The position numbers were made by a program, and so were the translations under genes. From positions 204,595-268,594 of the forward strand of contig NZ_AQXF01000003.1 in the NCBI RefSeq assembly GCF_000375545.1: 64,000 bases of DNA, given 5' to 3'. Positions 28,285 to 36,335 of this stretch are shown here, one piece after another (the first letter of the stretch is position 1; each line of letters opens with the position of its first letter). This DNA is from Kordiimonas gwangyangensis DSM 19435 = JCM 12864 (GTDB lineage Bacteria > Pseudomonadota > Alphaproteobacteria > Sphingomonadales > Kordiimonadaceae). A model generated the notes under the pieces. That model had not been told where the DNA came from. It did not search any database and saw only the letters and a program-made list of their open reading frames with translations.

Positions 28285-28315
28285 TATACCCGCGACCAGT
28301 ATGCCACCAGTCGCG
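28285..28315. repeat. Inverted repeat upstream of flagellin
   Basis: ACCCGCGAC and GTCGCGGGT face each other across 13 bases, between the M18-type gene and the flagellin gene. It may be a regulatory stem or a T-less terminator. On the minus strand the loop includes a GG-N10-GC spacing, but that is a poor sigma-54 match. Confidence 0.4.
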
Positions 28316-28345
28316 GGTAATTTGAAGCGATAGCTAAAATTGCCT

Positions 28346-29782
28346 TTATTTGTCGTACGTTATAAAGGCTGCGATGCCGTCCTTGAGCGCGAGCACATCC
28401 ATTTTGTCGCTCACCGCATAGGGGGTGTGGATCGAGAGTACCGGCACACCGAAGTCGATGGTGTCGATATTATAGTGCGCAAGCTCTGAGCCGAGCGTGC
28501 CGCCACCCGCGCGGCCAACCTTGTATGTGGTTGTCTGCCATGCGACAGCCTTGTCATCGAGCGCGGCGCGCGTCCAGGCAATAAATTCGCTGTTGGCATT
28601 AAAGCCGCGACCATAAAGCTTGATGTTCACACCTTGGCCGAGGCGCGGGGCGTTTGTCAGTTCCCACACTCCGGGGTTCATCGGGTTCACGCCCGGGTTC
28701 ACATCAATCGACAGCGCTTTGGAGGCGCGCAGCGCGCGGGTGAGGAGCGGCTGGCGGTAGCTTTCCCCCACTTCCGCGTACAGCAGTTCGCCCACAAGGT
28801 CGGTGAGGAAGGTGGAGCTGGCACCGGTCACATTCACGTTGCCGCTTTCCTCATTATCCGCGAGGTGGATAAGCGTGGTTTGTGGCGGTGTTTTCATCTC
28901 CGCCGCGGCCTTCAGGCTCGCGAACGCGGCGAGGCGGTCATCTTGGCCGTAGGCTGCGGTGAGGCGCCGATCAAAACCGACATCGCGCGGGCGTGTGGCA
29001 GGCACGAGTGAGAGTTCGGCCGAGACAAGGTCAGCCGCGTCAATGCCGTAAGTTTCCTTCAGGTGCTCGAACACCCAGTCAGCCACAGCGGTCTCACCGT
29101 GCGGGCCAGACGCGGCGATAGGGTCGAGCTCCTCATGCGCGATAAGTTCGCTCCCGGTCCGTTTCATCTGGTCGCGCGCGGTGTGGGGCGACAGGTCAGG
29201 TATGATGAAAATGGGGTCGTTTGCATCAAGGCCCACATTCACATCGATCGACTTGCCGTCCTTGCGGTCGATACGGCCTACGAGAGCGAGCGGAATATTG
29301 GTCCACTGATAGGTTTTGATGCCGCCGTGATAGTTGGTCTGAAACAGCGCGAAGCCCTGTGTGGTGTCAACCGGGCGGCCTTTGAGTTCAAGGCGCGGGC
29401 TGTCGATATGGCTGGCCACAAGGCGCACCCCCTTCGCCACATCGGCCTTGCCGCCGATGATGAGCGTCAGCGACCGGTCGCGGTTCGCGATATAATAGCG
29501 GCTGCCGGGCGCGATGCGCGTGCCGTCTTTCCATTCGCGGAAGCCCATGCCTGCGGCCATGTCGCGCGCGGATTTCACCGTCATCAGTTCGGTGCGGGCA
29601 CCATCAAGGAATTTGGCATAGTCACGCGCCAGTGCCATGGCTTCGTCGGCTTTCTTGCCATCAGCGGCCTTCCACGCACTTTCGCAGGTGCCTTGCGCGC
29701 AGGGACCGGCGTTCGCGGCCACGCCAGCAAATGTGCTCATGCCCATCATAAGGGTTGCGATGAAAGTGGTTTTTTTGGTCAT
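28346..29782 (-). CDS. Exported M18-family aminopeptidase-like protein
   Basis: 478 residues from the ATG at 29782 (GGGAGGG site upstream). A signal peptide ends near GVAANA (about residue 25). The metallopeptidase body shows M18 signatures: VASHIDSPRLELKGRPV, an AYGQDDRLAAFASL metal motif, HLADNEESGNVNVTGASS and a C-terminal VLSIHTPYAVSDKMDV with the last histidine. M18 enzymes are dinuclear zinc aminopeptidases that prefer acidic or hydrophobic N-termini and are usually cytosolic dodecamers; an exported form is less common. It likely releases amino acids from periplasmic peptides. Confidence 0.85.
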   Translation of the reverse strand: MTKKTTFIATLMMGMSTFAGVAANAGPCAQGTCESAWKAADGKKADEAMALARDYAKFLDGARTELMTVKSARDMAAGMGFREWKDGTRIAPGSRYYIANRDRSLTLIIGGKADVAKGVRLVASHIDSPRLELKGRPVDTTQGFALFQTNYHGGIKTYQWTNIPLALVGRIDRKDGKSIDVNVGLDANDPIFIIPDLSPHTARDQMKRTGSELIAHEELDPIAASGPHGETAVADWVFEHLKETYGIDAADLVSAELSLVPATRPRDVGFDRRLTAAYGQDDRLAAFASLKAAAEMKTPPQTTLIHLADNEESGNVNVTGASSTFLTDLVGELLYAEVGESYRQPLLTRALRASKALSIDVNPGVNPMNPGVWELTNAPRLGQGVNIKLYGRGFNANSEFIAWTRAALDDKAVAWQTTTYKVGRAGGGTLGSELAHYNIDTIDFGVPVLSIHTPYAVSDKMDVLALKDGIAAFITYDK

Positions 29783-29922
29783 GGGTCCCTCCCGTCGTTC
29801 TGCTCTTATCAGCATGTATCAAGATGTCTTAAGGCGAGATTTCCACCATTGCAATCACGATGCGGTGACCCTATATCGGATTGATACAAGGGGTATAAAT
29901 AACGATAGTGGAGGATTGCGGC

Positions 29923-30141
29923 ATGGGCGTTTTTGACATGATCGCGTTTGTTGTATTGATTGTGATGATTTCGGTTGTGATCATGGTGAGTGTAAATGCC
30001 AGGTCCAAGAACCTGCAGACACGCGGCGCAGGCGCCGACGCTGATAAACGCATCAAGGCACTTGAAGAGCGTGTGCGGGTGCTTGAAAAGCTTGCGACCG
30101 ACCGCAGCGCACGCCTGCGCGAAGAAATCGACTCCCTCTAG
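29923..30141 (+). CDS. Small PspB-like membrane protein (first of tandem pair)
   Basis: 72 residues from the ATG at 29923 (GGAGG eight bases upstream). One N-terminal membrane helix (residues 3-25) is followed by a charged helix ending KALEERVRVLEKLATDRSAR and LREEIDSL. This layout and the RVRVLE(K/R)xATD motif are like PspB-type envelope-stress proteins of alphaproteobacteria. The next gene encodes a clear paralogue 42 bases later. PspB transmits stress signals with PspC in enterobacteria; no pspA or pspC is adjacent here, so the role is inferred. Confidence 0.65.
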   Translation: MGVFDMIAFVVLIVMISVVIMVSVNARSKNLQTRGAGADADKRIKALEERVRVLEKLATDRSARLREEIDSL

Positions 30142-30183
30142 GGAGCGACAAAACATAAAAACGACATTGCGAGGACAGTTAAG

Positions 30184-30411
30184 ATGGAAAACGGACAGGT
30201 ATTTGTACTGATGATCATCTTCGGTTCGTTCATTTTCGCGGGCTTTAGCCAGTGGATGAAAGCGAAGACCGATGCGATGAAAAAGGCCGCGCGCGAAGGC
30301 GACAGCGACATCCGCCGTGAAATGCGGGCGCTTGAAGACCGGGTGCGTGTGCTGGAGCGGATCGCGACCGATAAACGCGAACGCCTCAAGGAAGAGATCG
30401 ACGCACTTTAG
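30184..30411 (+). CDS. Small PspB-like membrane protein (second of tandem pair)
   Basis: A 75-residue paralogue of the preceding gene: one N-terminal membrane helix (residues 5-23), then a charged coiled-coil segment ending ALEDRVRVLERIATDKRER and LKEEIDAL. The C-terminal 33 residues match the upstream copy closely, the N-terminal helices much less. It probably shares the same transcript. A coiled-coil heterodimer of the two products is possible. Confidence 0.68.
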   Translation: MENGQVFVLMIIFGSFIFAGFSQWMKAKTDAMKKAAREGDSDIRREMRALEDRVRVLERIATDKRERLKEEIDAL

Positions 30412-30497
30412 GAGCGCAGCTTTACACCAGTTCGGGGGCGGTATATTCAGGAAGGGCGCGTAACTGCACGCGAGCGGTTTAATCAGCACGAGCCCTT

Positions 30498-32078
30498 ATG
30501 AGTTTCGAACCAGATACTGGAATGCTCACCTCTGCGGCGGCCATACTCTCGCCGACGCGGGATACTTCGCTTGCCTTTCATCGGGGCAGCTTCGACCGTC
30601 TCGCGCCGTTCTGCAACCCGGAAACGCGGCCCAAATTCCAGATAGACGCCAGCAAGCCCATCTTTGTGTTCGGCAGCTGTTTTGCCCTTGAAGTGGCGTC
30701 CCGCCTCAGGGACATGGGCAGCGATGTTGCCGAGTTCAACTTTCCCATGACGGCGGATGAATGGCACTCTATCCCGCAGGTGATCGTCAATAAATTCACC
30801 CCGGCGACCATCCATGGTGAAGTGAGTTGGTGCCATGGCATCCTGACCCGCGGCGATGGCTTTCGCCCGGAAGACGCAGAAAACATGCTCTACGACATTG
30901 GCGACGGATACGTCATTGACGGCGGTTTGATGGGCTTGCGTCCCATTCGCCGCGAGCGTGCCATCGAGCGTCGGAGGGCGTTGTTCGAGTATTTCTCAAG
31001 GGTGTTCGAGGTCGAGACGGTGGTGATCACGCTTGGCCTTGTTGAAAGCTGGTGGGACAGCAAAAGGCGCCGCTTTCTTGAAGAGTTCCCGCACCCGGCA
31101 AAGCTGATGCAGCGCTATGGCGACCAGTTCCATTTCTGCAAGTTGGGCTATGATCGCTGCCGTGATTATCTCATGGAGGCTTTCCGGCTGATCAACTCGG
31201 TTGGGCCGCAGAAAAAAATCCTCATCACCACGTCCCCGGTGCCGATGGCACGCACTTTCACCGATGACGATGTGATTGTGGCAAACTTCCATGGCAAGAG
31301 CGTACTGCGCGCTGTGTGCGGCGAACTGTCGGACAGGCTGCCGGATGTGGCCTATTTTCCATCCTACGAAAGCGTGGTGCTGACCCGGGACTGGAGTGTT
31401 TATAGCCTCGACCGCCGGCATGTGGCACGCAAGGACGTGGCGCGTGTTGTCGCCAAGGTGATTGCCACATATTTCACCAATATTCCCGAGGCGCAGCAGG
31501 TGCTGGTGCAAAGTGTACTAGCCCTCCATGAGGGACGCTTGGAGGCGGCTCTCGACATGGCGAAGCAGGCGGTCGCCAACTTGCCGTCCTCGCCTGAGGC
31601 CTGGCTGCAGCTGGGGCAAGCGTATGACGCCATGGGTGCCCTCACTAACGCAGCTTCAGCTTTTGAGAAGGCAGCGGACCTCGTGCCGGATAATGCGGCG
31701 GGCGTGCATTTGGTTGCCTCCGCCCACTGCAAAGCCGGAACAGCGGAGCAGGCAATAGGCCGTGTCGAGGATTTCCTTGAGCGCTACCCGGACGCGCCGG
31801 TGGCGGCACAGGCACACCTGATGTGCCTATACGAGATGGGGCGCCTGAAGGACTGTTTGACCGTTGTTGAGCGCCTGCATGATCTCGCTATCCTGCCGTG
31901 GGAAGGCTATATGGTGGCAAGCCGCGCCTATGAGGACAGTGGTGACCTGCCAGCCGCGCACAAAGCCGCACAAAAAGCGGCGGCGATGAGTTGGCAAAGC
32001 CCCAGTGCTCTCACGCGTGTCGCGGATGTGGAGGCGCATATGCAGCGCGTGGCTGAGACAAACGCAGACAGCAGATAA
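30498..32078 (+). CDS. GSCFA-domain protein with C-terminal TPR repeats
   Basis: A 526-residue protein. The N-terminal ~310 residues form a GSCFA domain (an SGNH-hydrolase relative) named for the motif seen here at residues 59-63, in PIFVFGSCFALEVASRL. TLGLVESWWD and ILITTSPVPMARTF are further family signatures. The C-terminal ~190 residues carry at least three TPR-like helical pairs, for example AWLQLGQAYDAMGALTNAAS. GSCFA proteins are thought to act on polysaccharide or acyl groups, but activity is not established. There is no signal peptide. The gene stands just before the tRNA-Ile gene. Confidence 0.82.
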   Translation: MSFEPDTGMLTSAAAILSPTRDTSLAFHRGSFDRLAPFCNPETRPKFQIDASKPIFVFGSCFALEVASRLRDMGSDVAEFNFPMTADEWHSIPQVIVNKFTPATIHGEVSWCHGILTRGDGFRPEDAENMLYDIGDGYVIDGGLMGLRPIRRERAIERRRALFEYFSRVFEVETVVITLGLVESWWDSKRRRFLEEFPHPAKLMQRYGDQFHFCKLGYDRCRDYLMEAFRLINSVGPQKKILITTSPVPMARTFTDDDVIVANFHGKSVLRAVCGELSDRLPDVAYFPSYESVVLTRDWSVYSLDRRHVARKDVARVVAKVIATYFTNIPEAQQVLVQSVLALHEGRLEAALDMAKQAVANLPSSPEAWLQLGQAYDAMGALTNAASAFEKAADLVPDNAAGVHLVASAHCKAGTAEQAIGRVEDFLERYPDAPVAAQAHLMCLYEMGRLKDCLTVVERLHDLAILPWEGYMVASRAYEDSGDLPAAHKAAQKAAAMSWQSPSALTRVADVEAHMQRVAETNADSR

Positions 32079-32140
32079 TATTTCCCGCATTTAGGGACTA
32101 CCCAAGGGGCATGCCATTTGCTACACGAAGCCCGTGGTTG

Positions 32141-32217
32141 GGGCCTGTAGCTCAGTTGGTTAGAGCCGGCCGCTCATAACGGCTTGGTCGGGGGTTCGAG
32201 TCCCTCCGGGCCCACCA
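32141..32217 (+). tRNA. tRNA-Ile (anticodon CAU, tRNA-Ile2 type), CCA encoded
   Basis: A 77-base cloverleaf. The 7-bp acceptor stem (GGGCCTG / CGGGCCC) has one G-U pair, the anticodon loop is CTCATAA with CAT at 32175-32177, and the TTCGAGT T loop and encoded CCA are present. The sequence CTCATAA...GGCTTGGTCG is like the AUA-decoding tRNA-Ile2, whose C34 is modified to lysidine, and unlike elongator tRNA-Met. Standard software might label it tRNA-Met. Confidence 0.9.
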
Positions 32218-32226
32218 GAAATCTTT

Positions 32227-32260
32227 AAGGGCGCAGGATGAAAATCCTGGGCCCTTTTTG
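32227..32260 (+). terminator. Intrinsic terminator after the tRNA gene
   Basis: A 13-position stem with one mismatch (AAGGGC-G-CAGGAT / ATCCTG-G-GCCCTT), a GAAA tetraloop and a T-rich tail (TTTTTGTTTG). It starts ten bases after the tRNA CCA and precedes the convergent GST gene. Confidence 0.9.
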
Positions 32261-32267
32261 TTTGCTT

Positions 32268-32864
32268 TTATGCATTCTCGGAAGTGCGGCTTTTCTGGTA
32301 GGCGGGGCGGGCTCTGACGCGGCCTACATAAGCACTGACTTTTGCACTTGGGGTAGGGAGCCATGCGAACTGTACCGCCATGTCCAGAAAGCCGCCGAAC
32401 ACCACATCGGCCGCGGTGAAACGGTCGCCTATCGCCCAGCCAGTTTCCGGTGTCATGGCCTCAATCGTGGCGAGGCAGCGTTCCATGTCGCCAAAGCCGA
32501 CGGATCTTGCCGGATAGTCCTTGATGCCTAGGGAGGCGATGGTGAACATTGGCTCAAGCGTTGTGCCGGGCACAAATAGGTAGCGGTAGTATGAGCCGCG
32601 GGCTGGGGTGCCAGGCGCGGGCGCCAAGCCCTTTTCAGGAAACTTGTCCGCGATATAGGCGCATATGGCGGCGGCTTCAGTGACGACAACGTCACCGTCC
32701 AAGAGCGCAGGGATTTTGCCCATGGGGTTGACCGCGCGGTATTCAGCCCTGTCGGTGTCACCATTCGTGATGTCGACAAACACTTGTTCATGGGGAACGT
32801 CCGCCTCCAGCAACATCCAGCGTGTGGTGATAGCCCGGCTCATGGGGTTGAAATAATGTTTCAT
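32268..32864 (-). CDS. Glutathione S-transferase family protein
   Basis: 198 residues from the ATG at 32864, with AAGGAG six bases upstream. The N-terminal thioredoxin-like domain has the glutathione-site pattern NPMGKIPALLDGDVVVTEAA, including the cis-Pro and the Glu-Ala motif after it. The C-terminal helical domain has the WAIGDRFTAADVVFGGFLDM N-capping motif. Such cytosolic enzymes conjugate or reduce electrophiles with glutathione. There is no functional partner nearby; it is convergent with the tRNA. Confidence 0.92.
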   Translation of the reverse strand: MKHYFNPMSRAITTRWMLLEADVPHEQVFVDITNGDTDRAEYRAVNPMGKIPALLDGDVVVTEAAAICAYIADKFPEKGLAPAPGTPARGSYYRYLFVPGTTLEPMFTIASLGIKDYPARSVGFGDMERCLATIEAMTPETGWAIGDRFTAADVVFGGFLDMAVQFAWLPTPSAKVSAYVGRVRARPAYQKSRTSENA

Positions 32865-33177
32865 GGCAAACTCCTTCTGCTCGTTTGCCTGAAACCTAAA
32901 GGCTCGCGCTGACAAAAACTGTCAGCACACTCGCTTGATCCGCCGTATTGCTGGCTTTGGCCTTGAACAGAAGCCGCCACCCGGCCGCTCCGGTCTTCCT
33001 TGGGTTCGCAGTGCAGTGTCATTTTTGCAGCTTTAATTTGATATAATTAAATATAAAGCAGCCATATGCGTTTACATGGCAGCTATAATAAATTATTAAT
33101 GCAGCCTTAATAATAAATAAGACTGAAAACTGAGCGGAAGCACTACCCAGGGAAATATCCAAACGGAGGGAGATGTG
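32865..33177. other. AT-rich control region upstream of a TonB-dependent receptor
   Basis: 313 bases between the divergent GST and TBDR genes. From about 33020 it is very AT-rich and holds four GCAGC-headed repeats (listed separately) and two perfect TATAAT hexamers on the plus strand (33042-33047, 33084-33089). Neither has a good -35 at the right spacing. No gene is seen. Confidence 0.5.
33027..33116 (+). repeat. Four helically phased GCAGC-YWTAATAA-like direct repeats
   Basis: GCAGC occurs at 33027, 33058, 33079 and 33101. The spacings of 31, 21 and 22 bases are close to three, two and two helical turns. Three of the four copies are followed by an AT-rich stretch resembling YWTAATAA. They precede the TBDR start by 75-150 bases and could bind a regulator on one face of the helix. 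Confidence 0.5.
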
Positions 33178-35940
33178 ATGAGATTATATCACGTGGGAGC
33201 GCCGCTATTGAGTGCGGTATCAACTGCTGCAATTTTGTTCGCCGTGCCAGCGTATGCACAGGATAGCAGCACCGAAAATAACCTTTTGGAGATGGAAGAA
33301 ATTGTTGTCAGTTCATCTCGCATCAAGAAATCAGGATTTGAGGCGCCAACACCGGTAACGGTGCTTGGCGGTGACGACCTCGCTGCAAGGGGCGCGACCA
33401 ATGTCGCGGACATCGTCAACGAGTTGCCGGGTTTTACCGGCACTATAACGCCAACAGCAACGGTATTGAACTCGCGCGGTAGCGCGACCAACGTGCTTGA
33501 TCTGCGCGGGCTTGGCGGCAACCGGAACCTTGTGCTTGTCAATGGCCGCCGCCACGTGCCTACGGACGAGTTTGGCGTTGTGGATATCAACGTTGTCCCG
33601 ACGCTCGCAGTGAGCCGGATTGAAGTCGTCACCGGTGGTGCGTCTGCGGCCTGGGGCTCCGATGCGATCTCAGGCGTGATTGATATCCGCTATGACGATC
33701 AACTCGAGGGCCTGAAGGCAGAGGCGCAATACGGCATTTCCGACGAAGGTGACAACGAGAACTATCGTGTTTCCCTCGCCTTCGGTGCCAATGTTGCGGA
33801 AGGACGCGGCCATGTGCTGATCGCTGCCGACTATAACGAAAGCAAAGGTCTGCCGGACGCACGCGGTCGTGAGTGGTCGAGAGAGCACTGGGGTATCATC
33901 GCGAACCCTGATGATACGGGCCCGAATGACGGTATCGCAGCAAATATGTTCGCGCCGGACGTGAAACTGTTCATCGCATCCCCGAACGGCGTAACCCTGC
34001 CGGACGGAACCGCCCTCGGCAACCTTGAGTTCATGCCCGGGGGTACTGCAGTCTCGCGTCAGCTCGGTGATGTGATTGGTGGTGTCTTTATGACGGGTGG
34101 CAGCGGTGCCTATTTCGGCGACCAGACCGCACTTGCTATTCCGCTTGAGCGCAAGAACATCATGGCGGCGTTCAACTACGAAGTCGCAGAAGGCCTTAAT
34201 TTCTATTTTGAAGGCAATGCGGGTCAGTCGGCCTCTGAAGGGGCTCTGATCGATTCCTTCATTTTTGGTGAAACGATCAAATCCGGAAACCCATACCTGC
34301 CTGACAGTGTGCAGGCCGAAATGGATGCATCAGGCACTGATTCTATCTCCCTTTATCGTACAAACTCCGAGTTTGGGGCGATTACGTCTGTCAGCAAGAC
34401 ACAGAACCTGCGGTTTGTTGCAGGCTTCGATGGTGAGTTCAGTAACGGTTGGACGTGGGATGTTTATTATCAGTACGGTCGGGTCGATTTCTCGAACCAG
34501 CAAACCAACAATATGATCCCCGGCAACCTGTCGCTGGCGGCCGATGTTGTGACAGACCCTGTTACCGGTGAAGCCGTATGTGCCTCGGCGCTCAGCGGGC
34601 AGAACCCGAACTGTGTGCCCATCAACCTGTTTGGTGTGGGCTCGCCAAGTGCGGCAGCGATTGATTATGTAACCGGCACCAGCATATCGGACACCAAGTT
34701 GCGGCAGGACGTTGTTGCGGCAACCGTGAACGGGGACCTCTTTGAGGGCTGGACCGGGCCGATCTCAACCGCGTTTGGTGTCGAGTACCGCAAGGAATCG
34801 CTCAAGCGTGAGGTTGATGACGTCTCGGAACAGGCTGGGTTCCTGATCACGAACGCACAGCCGCTTGAGGGTGAATACAATGTGAAAGAGGGCTTCGGCG
34901 AAGTTCTGGTGCCGCTCCTTAATACCGATACAGGACAATCGCTCAGCTTCAACGGTGCAGTGCGCTATACCGATTATAGCACGAGCGGTACGGTTCTGAC
35001 CTGGAAGACCGGCCTGACGTTCGACCCGATCGAAGAGCTGCGTTTGCGCGGCACGATCTCGCGTGACATCCGGGCGCCCAGCATCGGCGAAGTGTTCCTC
35101 AAAACGCTGTTGCTTTTCGAGAACATCGAAAACCCGTTTACTGGCAATGTGGACTTCACGAAAATCCTCAATACCGGCAACTCCGATTTGCAGGAAGAAC
35201 GTGCGCTGACCAAAACATTTGGCGTTGTTTATTCGCCAAATTGGCTTGAAGGCCTCAGGCTGTCGGTTGACTGGTATGATATCGGCATCAGTGACGCCAT
35301 TCAGTCCATTTCCAGCAGCGCGATTGTGCAGGGTTGTTTTGAGGGCGACGATGCCTTCTGTGACCTTGTGGCCTTTGAGCCGGACAACACTATCGCGTCG
35401 GTGACCAACAGGCTTCTCAATCTCGGTACCTATGACGTACGCGGCCTGGATTTCGAAGCCCAGTACCAGACAGTGCTCAATAATGGTGCGACACTTGGGG
35501 TCAAGCTTCTGGGCAGCTATGTTTATGACAAGAACATTGCCCCGGATGGTGCCAATGAAGAGAACTATGCCGGCGATGTCGGTGCCGAGAATATCTTCGG
35601 CCTGCCGAAATGGAAGGCTCGCGGCAATGTTGCGTACCAGACCGAGAAGTATGGCCTGTTTGCCAATGTGCGTTATGTCGGCGCTGGCAAATATAACGTG
35701 CTTTGGGGGCCTGAGCAGCTCTCGGATGAGGACAACAATATCAGTGCGCAAGTCTATGTAGACCTGTCTGCGCAGTATCAGCTGCGTGAATGGATCGAAG
35801 TGTACGCCGGGGTCAACAATGTGCTCGACAATGACCCACCGGTTGCTCCGCTGGACTTCATTTCGCCGCAGGTAACCAACCCTGTTCACTATGATGTTGT
35901 GGGCCGCTCCTTCTACTTCGGGGTTCGCACACAGTTCTAG
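33178..35940 (+). CDS. TonB-dependent receptor
   Basis: 920 residues from the ATG at 33178 (GGAGGGAG upstream; a GTG one codon earlier is possible). A signal peptide ends at PAYAQ. A TonB box (MEEIVVSSSR) is followed by a plug domain (about 50-180) with VLDLRGLGGNRNLVLVNGRR and VEVVTGGASAAWGSDAISGV-like sequence. A 22-strand outer-membrane barrel then ends with RSFYFGVRTQF and a terminal Phe. TBDRs import siderophores, vitamins, sugars or peptides using the proton motive force. A glycerate kinase gene lies downstream on the same strand. The substrate is unknown. Confidence 0.95.
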   Translation: MRLYHVGAPLLSAVSTAAILFAVPAYAQDSSTENNLLEMEEIVVSSSRIKKSGFEAPTPVTVLGGDDLAARGATNVADIVNELPGFTGTITPTATVLNSRGSATNVLDLRGLGGNRNLVLVNGRRHVPTDEFGVVDINVVPTLAVSRIEVVTGGASAAWGSDAISGVIDIRYDDQLEGLKAEAQYGISDEGDNENYRVSLAFGANVAEGRGHVLIAADYNESKGLPDARGREWSREHWGIIANPDDTGPNDGIAANMFAPDVKLFIASPNGVTLPDGTALGNLEFMPGGTAVSRQLGDVIGGVFMTGGSGAYFGDQTALAIPLERKNIMAAFNYEVAEGLNFYFEGNAGQSASEGALIDSFIFGETIKSGNPYLPDSVQAEMDASGTDSISLYRTNSEFGAITSVSKTQNLRFVAGFDGEFSNGWTWDVYYQYGRVDFSNQQTNNMIPGNLSLAADVVTDPVTGEAVCASALSGQNPNCVPINLFGVGSPSAAAIDYVTGTSISDTKLRQDVVAATVNGDLFEGWTGPISTAFGVEYRKESLKREVDDVSEQAGFLITNAQPLEGEYNVKEGFGEVLVPLLNTDTGQSLSFNGAVRYTDYSTSGTVLTWKTGLTFDPIEELRLRGTISRDIRAPSIGEVFLKTLLLFENIENPFTGNVDFTKILNTGNSDLQEERALTKTFGVVYSPNWLEGLRLSVDWYDIGISDAIQSISSSAIVQGCFEGDDAFCDLVAFEPDNTIASVTNRLLNLGTYDVRGLDFEAQYQTVLNNGATLGVKLLGSYVYDKNIAPDGANEENYAGDVGAENIFGLPKWKARGNVAYQTEKYGLFANVRYVGAGKYNVLWGPEQLSDEDNNISAQVYVDLSAQYQLREWIEVYAGVNNVLDNDPPVAPLDFISPQVTNPVHYDVVGRSFYFGVRTQF

Positions 35941-35953
35941 TTGCCGAAATATC

Positions 35954-35986
35954 ATCGAGGGTACGGGCATCACCCGTGCCCTCGAT
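35954..35986 (+). terminator. Strong hairpin after the TBDR gene, probable terminator
   Basis: A 14-bp stem with one G-U pair (ATCGAGGGTACGGG / CCCGTGCCCTCGAT) and a CATCA loop, 13 bases past the stop. It lacks a T tract, so termination would be weak or factor-assisted. Confidence 0.6.
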
Positions 35987-36209
35987 AGTCTAGCTTCCCC
36001 ATTCGGGGGCAGCGATATGGTCAAGTAAAGCCATCTTTGCCCGCGACATGGGAGCCTAATACGGCGCCAATGGGCGCGGATCCCTATGTCGTCCTTCACT
36101 CGGACGTACAACCAACACCCTTGAAATTGAGAGCTTTGCGCTTTGGAAGGTTACCGTCTGGGGCCCAGTGTTACCAACAATCTTGTCTGGCCGGCGCTCA
36201 AAAGGCGGC

Positions 36210-36238
36210 TTGACCACCAGAACCCCGGTTATGATAGT
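36210..36238 (+). promoter_or_regulatory. Candidate promoter for the glycerate kinase gene
   Basis: TTGACC (36210-36215) and GATAGT (36233-36238) are separated by 17 bases, about 100 bases upstream of the kinase start. The match is by eye only. Confidence 0.33.
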
Positions 36239-36335
36239 TGACCGGCTATTGTGGCGGCTGTTGCAGTGGTGGCGTGAAACGCGCCACCAAAAGCCGATTG
36301 CAGCAACGATTAACGGAATTGAGGGTTATGCGCCC

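Larger units (their letters stand above)
35941..36335. other. Intergenic region between TBDR and glycerate kinase
   Basis: 395 bases with no convincing gene. It starts with a strong hairpin (35954-35986) and contains a possible plus-strand promoter (36210-36238) and a small inverted repeat GTGGCG...CGCCAC near 36271-36289. The frame of the kinase is open through part of this region, but without a ribosome site. Confidence 0.5.

Noticed and set aside
28285-28315. Sigma-54 promoter for flagellin
   Set aside because: Only the GG-N10-GC spacing is present; the flanking consensus bases do not match well, so I kept only the inverted repeat.
32141-32217. Reading the CAU tRNA as elongator or initiator tRNA-Met
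   Set aside because: The anticodon arm and variable loop (GGCTTGGTCG) fit tRNA-Ile2 better, and the first base pair G-C excludes a typical initiator.
32141-32267. The tRNA gene as an integration site for a mobile element
   Set aside because: No integrase gene, no repeated tRNA 3' end and a normal terminator follow it.
34765-36111. A 448-codon minus-strand frame opposite the TBDR end
   Set aside because: Mostly complementary to TBDR coding sequence and the rest is intergenic; no ribosome site or domain.
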